From: Avimonas intestinalis
GTDB lineage: Bacteria > Bacillota > Clostridia > Oscillospirales > Acutalibacteraceae
DNA: 64,000 bases
Direction: 5' to 3'
Assembly: GCA_904380375.1 (NCBI GenBank)
Contig: CAJFID010000003.1
Span: 131,403-195,402, forward strand
Part shown: piece by piece, positions 53,829 to 61,842 of the stretch
Layout of the letters: each line of letters begins with the position of its first letter
Position numbering within the stretch: the stretch's first letter is position 1
Made by a program: the position numbers and the translations under genes
Notes under the pieces: model-generated
Told to the model about the DNA's origin: nothing
The model's database searches: none
What the model saw: only the letters and a program-made list of their open reading frames with translations

Positions 53829-53991
53829 ACAGCAAGCCTCGTTTCTCCGCCGCATACTGTTGTCCGGCGCGCCCGTCCGGCGGGGGCGGAGCGCGAAAGG
53901 CCCTCCGGCGCAGCGCAGGCCGTCCGGCGGACAATATACAGTATGCGCGGCGAGGGGGAAATATAATCGGCAAAGCAGCTGTAGGTTGAAG

Positions 53992-54025
53992 AGAAAAGGG
54001 GCATGGCAAGATTTTGCCATGCCCC
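53992..54025 (-). terminator. terminator after the ABC permease gene
   Basis: 12-base arms GGGGCATGGCAA / TTGCCATGCCCC flank a GATT loop. On the minus strand they are followed by TTTTCTC. Confidence 0.85.
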
Positions 54026-54079
54026 CACGCTACAGGCAGGAGGTTCCCACGAATCGTCTTTCCCGTGAAAAAGCGACAC

Positions 54080-56746
54080 TTACAAATTTTCGTTTTTCAG
54101 CGCGTCCACGATGTTTTCCCTGCGCACCTTGGACATCGCGTACATCATCGTGATAAAGACGATCAGGAATACGCCGAGCACGCAGAGCAGCACCTGGAGC
54201 CAGGGAATATGGAAGCGGATGCTTACCCCCAAATCCATCGACCGATGAATCCAATAGGTGACCAGCAGGGAGAGCGGCAGGCCGTACAGCAGGGCTTTCA
54301 GCCCGTAAAACAGGCATTCAAAGTTGATCATCCGGTTGAAGCCGCCGCCCGTCATCCCCACCGATTTGAGCATCGCAAACTCCCGGCGGCGGAGGTTGAC
54401 GTTGGTTGAGACGGTGTTGAAGACGTTAGCCACCGTAATCAAGGTAATCAGGGTGATAAACCCGTAGCTGAAGACGTTGACCACCAGGATCAGGTTGCGG
54501 TTGGTCTGCGCGGACTCCTCGATATTGTAAAGCGATACCTGCGTATACCCAAGCGACTGGAGCGCTTGGTTTACGGCGGTTTCCGCCGCAAAGGCGTCCG
54601 CGGCGGTCATGGCCATCATATCCTCCCCGCGGCTGCCGCCGGGGAAATTCCCAAACAGCGCGTCAAAGACATCCTCCGGTAGGACGATGGAGAAGGTGTC
54701 GGGGCTTGCATGAAAGCGCTCCACCCCCAGCGGCGCTTCATCGGCGGCATAGCCCAGCGTCAGCGCCGCTTCGCCGACCTCGCCGTCCTCCAGGCCAGTA
54801 GATTCGCCAGAATAAGGGTCGTAGGAATAATCGTGCAGGACGATTTCCCCCTGCGGCAGGGAGGTAAAGAGGCGGGTGGTCGCCAGATGGCCGGCCCGGT
54901 CGTAAAATACCTGCTGGTCAAGCACGATCCCGCAGGGCTGGGAGGAGTCGGTGTAGGCGGCGGCGTCCAGCCCCAGCGCATCAAGGTAGGCGCGGAACGC
55001 TTCATCATTGAGGCCGTAGACGTGGTAGCTTAGCCGGGCGGTGCCGTCCTCGTTGAGGAAGACATCCGGGGCGCGCCCTTCCTCCTCCGGCTCCTTGAGG
55101 TAGTCGGGGTTGACAATATCGGCAGGCAGGGACACAAAACCGCTGGCGCTTTTGACAACCGACCAGTCGTCGACCTCCTCCAAGCCGGAGACGGCCTTGA
55201 TCACGGCGTCCCGTTCCGCTTTTTCTGTAAAAGGCGCCATCCCCATCGCCAGGTCGTAATTGCTCGTCGCATACACGCTGTTTACGCCCTCGTTCATATA
55301 GCTGGTAAAGGAAGAGGCCGACAGGAACAGCACGATGCTGATCACCAGGGAGAAAACGGTGGCGCGGTACCGCCGGCGGTTCCGCTTGAAGTTTTTCATC
55401 GCCAGGTCGCCCTCAATGCCGAACAGCTTCCTGGTCAGGCGGGAGGTTTTGACCTGCCGGCGCTTGATTTTGATCTCCCCGGTCATCCGGATCGCTTCAA
55501 TGGGGGAGACGCGGGCGGCCCGGCGGGAAGGAATCCAGGCGGAAATCAGCACGGTGAGAAAGCTCACCAGCGCGGCGGCCACCACCGCGGGCACCGAGAC
55601 GGAGAAAATGAAGCGGGTATCGGCGTTGTTGGTAAAGGAATTCAGCACGTCCCGCAGCAGGTAAAGGGTCAGGCCGATCCCGCCCACACCGGACAGAAGC
55701 CCGATGGGGATGCCGATGCCGCTGATGAAGCAGGCTTCAAACAGGACGGCGTTGCGGATCTGCCGGGAGGTGGCGCCGATGCCGGCCAGCATCCCGAACT
55801 GCTTGGAACGCTCGCTGACCGAGATGGCAAAGGCGTTGTAAATCAAGGAGACGGAGCCGACCATAATCAGCACGATCAGGACGACGGCCATGCTGTAGAC
55901 GACAGCGTTGAAGCCGGAGTTGTCGCCCACTCCCATAAAGTTGAGCAGGTTGCTGTGCAGGGTGCTGGCCGCCGTATCCAAAAGGCCGTTTACCGCAAGC
56001 AGGCTTTCGGAAAGGCCGACCGCGTCCCGCGCGTTTTTGGCGGTAAAGGGCATGGTGACCAGGTCGTCCGCCGACAGGGCGGCAGGATCAAGCACCGTCA
56101 CCAGGGTATAGCCGGGGGCGGAATAGTCTTCAAACGCCGGCCGCTTGACGATCCCGACCACCGTATAGGTGCGGGTTTCGCGGACCTTCAGGACTTCGGG
56201 CATGTCCTCGGGATAATAGCCGTTGTTTTGGCCGAGCGGGCCCGCCGCCTCCTCGTCCTGGTAATAGCGGTCCCCGATCGCCAATGTCAGGGTGTCCCCC
56301 AGGGCTACCTGCGCCCCGCCGTTTTCCATCAGATGCTCCGGCACCACGATTTCGCCGGTATTCTCCGGCAGCCGGCCGGACACCAGCCGCAGGCCGTAGA
56401 GCGCCATCGCCTGGGCGTCCATCTCTTCAACATAAACGTAGGGCTTGTATTCGTTCAGGCCCTCGTCCAGCGCGGCGTAGCCCACGCCGTGCCGGATGCC
56501 GGTCTGGCTAAGCTTTTCGTTCGCCTGCACCTGACTGGCCACCCCATAGGGGATGAGGTCCAGGGAAGCCTGCCACGGCCCGCCGGTGGTGACCTCGTAC
56601 GCGATCATCGTCTGCTGCATGCTGGATACAAAAGTGGTGACGGCGGTGATCATCGCGGCCGACAGGATCACGCCGATGATGGTGACGATGGTGCGGGTCT
56701 TGTTCTTCTTCAGGGTCTTGAGGGTGACCTTATTGACGATATTCAT
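54080..56746 (-). CDS. ABC transporter permease with two FtsX domains
   Basis: The 888-residue permease is of the MacB/BceB-like superfamily often linked to antimicrobial peptide sensing or export. It has an N-terminal membrane segment (RTIVTIIGVILSAAMITAVTTFV), a first FtsX domain at about residues 285-400 (VSERSKQFGMLAGIGATSRQIRNAVLFEACFI), a large extracytoplasmic region between about 480 and 760, and a second FtsX domain at the C terminus (LRRREFAMLKSVGMTGGGFNRMI). Its start overlaps the ATPase gene by ATGA. A two-component system lies nearby on the same strand; substrates are unknown. Confidence 0.9.
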   Translation of the reverse strand: MNIVNKVTLKTLKKNKTRTIVTIIGVILSAAMITAVTTFVSSMQQTMIAYEVTTGGPWQASLDLIPYGVASQVQANEKLSQTGIRHGVGYAALDEGLNEYKPYVYVEEMDAQAMALYGLRLVSGRLPENTGEIVVPEHLMENGGAQVALGDTLTLAIGDRYYQDEEAAGPLGQNNGYYPEDMPEVLKVRETRTYTVVGIVKRPAFEDYSAPGYTLVTVLDPAALSADDLVTMPFTAKNARDAVGLSESLLAVNGLLDTAASTLHSNLLNFMGVGDNSGFNAVVYSMAVVLIVLIMVGSVSLIYNAFAISVSERSKQFGMLAGIGATSRQIRNAVLFEACFISGIGIPIGLLSGVGGIGLTLYLLRDVLNSFTNNADTRFIFSVSVPAVVAAALVSFLTVLISAWIPSRRAARVSPIEAIRMTGEIKIKRRQVKTSRLTRKLFGIEGDLAMKNFKRNRRRYRATVFSLVISIVLFLSASSFTSYMNEGVNSVYATSNYDLAMGMAPFTEKAERDAVIKAVSGLEEVDDWSVVKSASGFVSLPADIVNPDYLKEPEEEGRAPDVFLNEDGTARLSYHVYGLNDEAFRAYLDALGLDAAAYTDSSQPCGIVLDQQVFYDRAGHLATTRLFTSLPQGEIVLHDYSYDPYSGESTGLEDGEVGEAALTLGYAADEAPLGVERFHASPDTFSIVLPEDVFDALFGNFPGGSRGEDMMAMTAADAFAAETAVNQALQSLGYTQVSLYNIEESAQTNRNLILVVNVFSYGFITLITLITVANVFNTVSTNVNLRRREFAMLKSVGMTGGGFNRMINFECLFYGLKALLYGLPLSLLVTYWIHRSMDLGVSIRFHIPWLQVLLCVLGVFLIVFITMMYAMSKVRRENIVDALKNENL

Positions 56747-57426
56747 ACGGCCAGCACCTCGTCCTTGGCGATGCGGCCGTCCTCAATGCTGATGACCCGG
56801 TCGGCCTGCAGCGCGATGTTTTCGTCGTGGGTGATGACGATCAGGGTCTGGTTGTATTTTTTGTTGTACAGCCGCAGCAGGTTGATGATTTCGGCGCTGC
56901 TTTTGCTGTCAAGGTTTCCGGTCGGCTCGTCCGCCAGCACCAGGGCCGGGGAATTGATCAGTGCCCGGCCGATTGACACCCGCTGCTGCTGGCCGCCGGA
57001 AAGCTCGTTGGGCAGGTGCCCGACCCGCTGGCTCAGCCCCAGGGTGTTCAGCAGCTCCCGCAGGTAGGCGGCGTCCACCTTCCGCCCGTCAAGCAGGAGG
57101 GGGAGGGTGATGTTTTCCTCTACGTTCAGCACGGGGATCAGGTTGTAGAACTGATAAATCAACCCGATCTGACGGCGGCGGAACACCGCCAGCTGGGTGT
57201 TGTCCAGGGAGTACATGTCGGTGTTTTCGACATATACCTTGCCGGCGGTGGGCTTATCGACACCGCCGAGGATGTGCAGCAGGGTGGATTTGCCCGAGCC
57301 GGACGGCCCGATGATGGCGAGAAACTCGCCCTTCTGCACCGAGAAGGAGACGTCGTCCAGCGCATGGACGGCGGTTTCCCCTTTTCCATATACCTTGCTG
57401 AGATGCTCTACACGAAGGATTTCCAT
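56743..57426 (-). CDS. ABC transporter ATP-binding protein (MacB/BceA type)
   Basis: The 227-residue ATPase has Walker A GPSGSGKST, the signature LSGGQQQRVSIGRALINSPALVLADEPTGNLDSKS with Walker B, and a H-loop in VITHDEN. Specific residues ADEPTGNLDS mark the MacB/LolD-like branch. ATG 57426 (MEILRVEHLSKVYGKG) is the start; an upstream frame to 57489 is rejected. It lies before the two-FtsX permease, completing an exporter, and behind a candidate response-regulator operator at 57491-57529. Confidence 0.95.
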   Translation of the reverse strand: MEILRVEHLSKVYGKGETAVHALDDVSFSVQKGEFLAIIGPSGSGKSTLLHILGGVDKPTAGKVYVENTDMYSLDNTQLAVFRRRQIGLIYQFYNLIPVLNVEENITLPLLLDGRKVDAAYLRELLNTLGLSQRVGHLPNELSGGQQQRVSIGRALINSPALVLADEPTGNLDSKSSAEIINLLRLYNKKYNQTLIVITHDENIALQADRVISIEDGRIAKDEVLAV

Positions 57427-57474
57427 TGCCAATCTTCCTTTCCGGCGGTCGCCCGCCTTGGGGTTTACACGTTC

Positions 57475-57529
57475 AGTATACCCTCCCACAGTGACGGCCC
57501 GGTGACCGGAAGGATGACAATTCCGTCAC
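57475..57529 (-). promoter_or_regulatory. ABC operon promoter region with inverted repeats, candidate response-regulator site
   Basis: A TATACT -10 box lies at 57475-57480 on the minus strand without a good -35. Upstream, GTGACGG (57491-57497) and CCGTCAC (57523-57529) form an inverted repeat, and TGACAATTCCGTCA (57515-57528) is a shorter one. A weak -35 and a nearby repeat fit activation by the regulator encoded at 59246-59959. Confidence 0.5.
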
Positions 57530-57553
57530 AATCGCGCGCCGGACGGGCGTTCC

Positions 57554-57582
57554 TTGAAAAATCGCCGGACGGATGGTATGAT
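57554..57582 (+). promoter_or_regulatory. promoter of the MmcQ/YjbR gene
   Basis: TTGAAA at 57554 and TATGAT at 57577 are separated by 17 bases. Confidence 0.75.
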
Positions 57583-57643
57583 GGCATACGGAGATTTGTA
57601 TCCGAAGCCGGCGGCGGCAAATCTGCGAAAGGAGGCGCAGGCT

Positions 57644-58027
57644 GTGACGCCTCAGCAGGTCCTCGCTTATTGTTTATCAAAGAAAGGCGCGTATATTGAT
57701 CATCCCTTTGGCCCGGATTCAACGATCCTCAAGGTGGGGAAGACGCCCTCCAGGCCGGGGCGGATCTTTGCGCAGGTGTTTGTTTTAAAGGGGCGGGATT
57801 CCCTTACCCTAAACTGCGAGCGGATGGCGGGGGAGCTTTACCGCCGCCTGTATCCCGGCGTGATTGTGCGGGGATACCACTGCCCGCCGGTGCAGCAGCC
57901 GTATTTCAACACCTTCCCTTTGGACGGCGCGGTGCCGGACGAACTCGTGCGGGAGATGATTGACCACAGCTATGAAACAGTCGTCGGAAAGCTGCCGAAA
58001 GCCCTTCAGCGGGAGCTGAGGGGATAA
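57644..58027 (+). CDS. MmcQ/YjbR family protein
   Basis: The 127-residue protein has the CyaY-like fold of MmcQ/YjbR proteins: VLAYCLSKKGAYIDHPFGPDSTILKVGKT, FAQVFVLKGRDSLTLNCE and the C-terminal LVREMIDHSYETVVGKLPKALQREL. Function is not well established; DNA binding has been proposed for the family. GTG 57644 with AAAGGAGG 7 bases earlier is preferred over an upstream ATG at 57554 that would overlap the promoter. It is transcribed divergently from the ABC exporter and sits between it and its likely two-component partner. Confidence 0.88.
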   Translation: MTPQQVLAYCLSKKGAYIDHPFGPDSTILKVGKTPSRPGRIFAQVFVLKGRDSLTLNCERMAGELYRRLYPGVIVRGYHCPPVQQPYFNTFPLDGAVPDELVREMIDHSYETVVGKLPKALQRELRG

Positions 58028-58077
58028 AAAGCGAGGGTCCGAAGGAAACGCCAAAAAGAAAAGATAAAACAAAAGCG

Positions 58078-58120
58078 GGGCCTGCTGCGTGGATTCGGCG
58101 CGGCAGGCCCTTTTGTTTTG
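58078..58120. terminator. terminator between mmcQ and the histidine kinase gene
   Basis: 12-base arms GGGCCTGCTGCG / CGCGGCAGGCCC (two mismatched positions) are followed by TTTTGTTTTG. The other side reads CGCTTTTGTTTT on the minus strand, so it may serve both convergent genes. Confidence 0.8.
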
Positions 58121-58162
58121 GCCGGCGGATCGCCGGCCGGCCTCTTTCCAGCATCGGCGGGA

Positions 58163-59176
58163 TCACACCACCGTCTTATAGATCCGGATACGGAATTCCG
58201 TTCCCTTGCCCGGTTCGCTCGATACCGTGATTTCCCCGTGCTGCTGAGTCAAGATGCTTTTCGCCATCGCCAGCCCGATGCCCACGCTGTCCCCCGCCGC
58301 GTTCTTCCCCCGGTAAAAGCGGGTGAAGATATGGGGGAGGTCGGCCTTGTCGATACCCTCGCCGGTATCGGCGATCTTTATCTGCGCGTAAATCGGGTTG
58401 TCGCTCCATTCCACCCGGACCGTCCCGCCGGCGGGCGTATGCTCGCTGCAGTTTTTCATCACGTTCAGCAGCGCTTCCGCCGTCCAGGACAGGTCGCCCA
58501 GGAAGGACGCGCCCTCCGGCCCTGTCAGGATCAGGCGCTGGCCTTTAAGCTCCATGGGGATTCGCAGCGGGGCGGCGGCCTTTTCCACCGCCGCCCGCAG
58601 GAGGACCGGCTCCCGCTTCATCCCGGCTGTCCCCACATCGAGCTTGGACAGCTTGAGCAGGGAGGATACCAGCCATTGGATGCGCTCCAGCTGGGCGATC
58701 AGGCGGGCGGTGAACTCTTCCCGCTTGTCGGCAGGCAGATGCTCGTCCCGCAGCAGGTCGGCCATCACCATCATTGAGGTGAGGGGCGTTTTGAGCTGAT
58801 GGGAGATATCGGACATCGCGTCCGCCAGCCGGACTTTTTCCTGCCGCAGCGTTTCGTTGTATTCGGCCAGCCGGGTCGTCACCTTGTATATCTCGTTTTT
58901 CAGGATGCTGAGCTCCCCTTCGGCGTTGTCCCGCACGTCCAGGCCGTATTCCCCGGCGTTGATCCGGGTGAGATAATCGGCCAGCCGGGCGATCTGCCGG
59001 TATTTCCAATATTGAAAGAGCAGGGCGGCGGCCGACACGGCGATGCCGGTGATCAGTGCGGCCAAAGCCGCCCCCACGCCGCCCAAGATCCCTCCCAGCA
59101 GGGCCGCGGCGGCGCACAAAAGCAGAAGCGCGCCGGCGAAAAGGCGGATTTCTAGGTTGCGCAAAAACGAAAACAC
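58163..59176 (-). CDS. sensor histidine kinase
   Basis: The 337-residue kinase has two closely spaced N-terminal membrane spans (LFAGALLLLCAAAALLGGILGGVGAALAALITGIAVSAAALLF) and almost no external domain, like intramembrane-sensing kinases that act with ABC transporters. A HAMP-like linker follows, then the phospho-acceptor His in SDISHQLKTPLTSMM. The ATPase has N-box NVMKNCSEHT, DTGEGI and GIGLAMAKSIL. It lies 69 bases downstream of the response regulator gene. Partnership with the exporter at 54080-57426 is inferred from proximity and type. Confidence 0.92.
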   Translation of the reverse strand: MFSFLRNLEIRLFAGALLLLCAAAALLGGILGGVGAALAALITGIAVSAAALLFQYWKYRQIARLADYLTRINAGEYGLDVRDNAEGELSILKNEIYKVTTRLAEYNETLRQEKVRLADAMSDISHQLKTPLTSMMVMADLLRDEHLPADKREEFTARLIAQLERIQWLVSSLLKLSKLDVGTAGMKREPVLLRAAVEKAAAPLRIPMELKGQRLILTGPEGASFLGDLSWTAEALLNVMKNCSEHTPAGGTVRVEWSDNPIYAQIKIADTGEGIDKADLPHIFTRFYRGKNAAGDSVGIGLAMAKSILTQQHGEITVSSEPGKGTEFRIRIYKTVV

Positions 59177-59245
59177 GGCAAATGCCCCTTCCCCGGGGCG
59201 GCAAACCCCGGATCCTATTTTGGCCGCGGCAGCCGGCCGGGCCGT

Positions 59246-59959
59246 TCAGCGGGAAGAGCTTTGGGATGGGCCGTCAATCCGGTAGCCCATCCCCCGGATG
59301 GTCTGGATGATCCGGGGATCCTGCGGGTCATCCTCGATTTTTTCCCGCAGCCGCTTGATATAAACGGTCAGCGTGTTGTCGTTGACAAAATCCCCCGACA
59401 CGTCCCAGATGCTTTCCAAAAGCTGGGAGCGGGAGAGCGCCCGGCCCTCGTTGTTGACCAGCGTCATCAGCAGGCGGTATTCCAGCGCCGTGAGGAACAC
59501 ATCCTGCCCGTTTTTGGTCACCCGCCCCTGCGACGGGAAGATCCGGACGTTGCCGTATTCAACGGCCGCGCCGCTGCCGGGCGCCTTCCCGGCCCGGCGC
59601 AGCACGGTGCGGATGCGGGAGAGCAGCTCCCGTACGCGGAACGGCTTGACGATGTAATCGTCCGCGCCCATGTCAAGGCCCATCACGACGTTGACCTCGT
59701 CATCCCGCGCGGTCAGGAAGATGACCGGTGTATCCCCGCGGCGCTTGATCTGGCGGCAGATGTCGTAGCCGTTCCCATCCGGGAGGGAGAGATCCAGCAG
59801 GGCCAGGGAGAAGCTCTCCCGCTCAATCGCGGCCAGCGCCTCCTGTGCCGTCCCGCACAGGACCGGCTCGTATCCTTCCTGGGAGAGGGAATATTCCAGG
59901 CCGAGGCGGATGGCGCTGTCGTCTTCGACCAGCAGGATTTTCTGCCCATTCGGCTGCAT
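59246..59959 (-). CDS. OmpR-family response regulator
   Basis: The 237-residue regulator has a receiver domain (acidic pair in LVEDDSAIR, phospho-acceptor Asp in LALLDLSLPDGNG, Lys in DYIVKPF) and a winged-helix DNA-binding domain (LTALEYRLLMTLVNNEGRALSR to TLTVYIKRLREKIEDDP). ATG 59959 follows AAAGGAGG. It is the first gene of the pair with the kinase, under a consensus-like promoter at 60002-60030. Confidence 0.95.
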   Translation of the reverse strand: MQPNGQKILLVEDDSAIRLGLEYSLSQEGYEPVLCGTAQEALAAIERESFSLALLDLSLPDGNGYDICRQIKRRGDTPVIFLTARDDEVNVVMGLDMGADDYIVKPFRVRELLSRIRTVLRRAGKAPGSGAAVEYGNVRIFPSQGRVTKNGQDVFLTALEYRLLMTLVNNEGRALSRSQLLESIWDVSGDFVNDNTLTVYIKRLREKIEDDPQDPRIIQTIRGMGYRIDGPSQSSSR

Positions 59960-60001
59960 GGCGGAGCCTCCTTTGTATTCCGGAAACGGAAAAGTATAAA
60001 C

Positions 60002-60030
60002 AGTATAATCGTTATTTTTTCTGTTGTCAA
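60002..60030 (-). promoter_or_regulatory. promoter of the two-component operon
   Basis: On the minus strand TTGACA (60025-60030) and TATACT (60002-60007) are 17 bases apart. Confidence 0.9.
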
Positions 60031-60262
60031 AAACCCGGCGCTGACGGCTGATTGGTTTTGACGATTAGGATCGACTACTTCCTGTGGGACCCGCAGGACA
60101 GCAGCGAGGGGCTGCTGCATCCGTCCCGTCTGGAACCGGTTCCCAAAACCGAATAAGGGAGATCGTCAGGCGAAAAAGGCGGCGGAGGCATAGGGCTCCG
60201 CCGCCCGCGCATATATTGGGGCATACGGACCAATCCGCGTCGTCATGAAGGGGGGAACGCGT
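60031..60262. other. intergenic stretch between the two-component operon and the 60263 gene
   Basis: A 34-codon frame on the plus strand (60052-60156, ending RLEPVPKTE) reads like coding sequence but lacks a ribosome binding site; it may be a gene remnant. Nothing else stands out. Confidence 0.35.
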
Positions 60263-61129
60263 ATGCTCGCGGCGGTATGCTTGGCACAACCACGCCGGCG
60301 CTGGCTCAGCCGGCGGATCCGCCCGCCGGAGGTGCGGGCGGAATTTGCGGCGGCGGGAAGCGGCCGCTTTGTTAAAATCACGGCGGAGGTGGGCCGGGAC
60401 GGGGATCCGGATTGGGCGGCCGTCCGCCGCGCCGCCGGACGGGAGGCCGGCCGGCTCCTGCTGCCTGCCGGGGTGACGCCGCCTGTGGGGAGCCGGATCG
60501 GCCGCTTTGCCGGGCACGCGCTCAGCCGGCGGATGATGGAGAATGCGGCGCTGGCCTTATTGCAGGCGGTGGGGATGCATCCCCGCCTGGTCCAGGTGGG
60601 GATTTACGATCCGCAGGCCGTCTGCCCCGATCTGCCCCTGCGGTTCCTGGCCTATGCGGCCGACGTACGGGTAGCGACCGGCCGCCCCGACCGGTATGCC
60701 CGGCAGCGGTATGCGGCGATGGCGGAATACGGCGCCGCCCTGATGGTGGGGGAGGATCCATCGGCCCTTGAAGGGAGCCTGCTGATCCTGGCCCCGGACG
60801 GGCCGCCGGCAGGAGACCGGCCTCTTCGCGCCAAAGGGCTGCTGCTCTCCGCCCTGCCCTGCAGCGGCGCAGTGGCCTATGGTTCGGCATTCCGCGGCGG
60901 TATGGCGGGGGTAGCCGACGCCTACCGCCCCCGCGTCCCCGAAGCACTGGCTGCCGCCTGCCCGTGCGGCTGCGGGCTGGAGGGTTTTCTAGCCGGGCTA
61001 TACGAGCTCAGCGGGGTGCAGGAGATCGCCGAGGGGCCGCCTGAATTCCTCCGTGTCGGGGGACGGCTCCTTGCGCTGAAGGACACGGCCTGGCGGCTCG
61101 CAGGGCTTGACATCGGACTGTCGGTTTAG
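60263..61129 (+). CDS. uncharacterised protein
   Basis: I do not recognise it. The 288 residues are rich in Ala, Arg and Gly, with no signal peptide. Features are a segment MENAALALLQAVGMHPRLVQVGIYDP, a possible VATGRPDRYARQRYAAMAEYGAALMVGEDP stretch, LPCSGAVAYGSAFRGGM, and a small cysteine cluster ACPCGCGLEGFL near residue 240 that could bind metal. ATG 60263 with AAGGGGGG 7 bases upstream is preferred over ATG 60245. A perfect promoter for greA overlaps its stop, so its transcript may continue into greA. The reading frame, start signal and composition support a real gene. Confidence 0.7.
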   Translation: MLAAVCLAQPRRRWLSRRIRPPEVRAEFAAAGSGRFVKITAEVGRDGDPDWAAVRRAAGREAGRLLLPAGVTPPVGSRIGRFAGHALSRRMMENAALALLQAVGMHPRLVQVGIYDPQAVCPDLPLRFLAYAADVRVATGRPDRYARQRYAAMAEYGAALMVGEDPSALEGSLLILAPDGPPAGDRPLRAKGLLLSALPCSGAVAYGSAFRGGMAGVADAYRPRVPEALAAACPCGCGLEGFLAGLYELSGVQEIAEGPPEFLRVGGRLLALKDTAWRLAGLDIGLSV

Positions 61130-61135
61130 TATAAT
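61107..61135 (+). promoter_or_regulatory. consensus promoter for greA-lysS
   Basis: A perfect TTGACA (61107-61112) and a perfect TATAAT (61130-61135) are separated by 17 bases and overlap the end of the preceding gene. The leader is about 110 bases. Confidence 0.93.
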
Positions 61136-61252
61136 ATCTTTTATGACAATTTGAACGCCGTTTGCGCAGCAGCAAGGGGCGTTTGGGCGGGATAACCCGC
61201 ACCCTGCGGGCTGCCGCCGGATACGAAACGCGGAAAGGACAGGAAGGGTACG

Positions 61253-61729
61253 ATGAACAACAAGCAGACCGTCATTACCGATGAGGGCCTTAAGCGTCTG
61301 GAAAGCGAGCTCGAAGAGCTGAAATCGGTCAAGCGAAAAGAAATTGCCGAAAAGATCAAAGTGGCGCTGTCCTTCGGCGACCTGTCGGAAAACAGCGAAT
61401 ACGACGAGGCGAAAAACGAACAGGCGATTATTGAGGGCAGGATCGCGGAGATTGAGAACCAGCTCAAAAACGTCCGTGTCCTTGATGAAAGCGAACTGAA
61501 TACCCAGATGATCCACATCGGCTCCCGCGTGAAGGTGCAGGATCTGGATTCGGACGAGGAGGAAACCTATCAGATTGTCGGCTCCACCGAAGCGGACCCG
61601 CTGGGCGGCCGGATTTCGGATGAGTCGCCGGTGGGACGGGCGCTCCTCTCCCATGCGCCGGGCGATGTGGTGGAAGTGGAGACCCCGGTCGGCGTTGTCA
61701 ATTACAAGATCCTGGAAATCCTAAAATAA
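61253..61729 (+). CDS. greA: transcription elongation factor GreA
   Basis: GreA rescues backtracked RNA polymerase by stimulating transcript cleavage. The 158 residues comprise the N-terminal coiled coil with the acidic tip GDLSENSEYDEAK (catalytic D and E) and the C-terminal FKBP-like domain (YQIVGSTEADPLGGRISDESPVGRALLSHAPGDVVEVETP). The ATG at 61253 follows GGAAGGG. It is driven by a consensus promoter and followed after about 110 bases by lysS; this pairing is frequent in Firmicutes. Confidence 0.97.
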   Translation: MNNKQTVITDEGLKRLESELEELKSVKRKEIAEKIKVALSFGDLSENSEYDEAKNEQAIIEGRIAEIENQLKNVRVLDESELNTQMIHIGSRVKVQDLDSDEEETYQIVGSTEADPLGGRISDESPVGRALLSHAPGDVVEVETPVGVVNYKILEILK

Positions 61730-61842
61730 AGGATTCTGCCGGCTCTGCGCCGGATCGGCGGGCGCGGTGACTGTTGAGTCGCCCGCCCGCTTTGTCAAAG
61801 ATGAGCAAGCCGGGATCCTCCCGGCAGGAAAGGAACGGTATT

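Noticed and set aside
60052..60156. 34-codon plus-strand frame ending RLEPVPKTE
   Set aside because: It reads like protein but has no ribosome binding site, no in-frame start other than TTG, and no recognised family. It could be a remnant, but support is too thin for a gene call.
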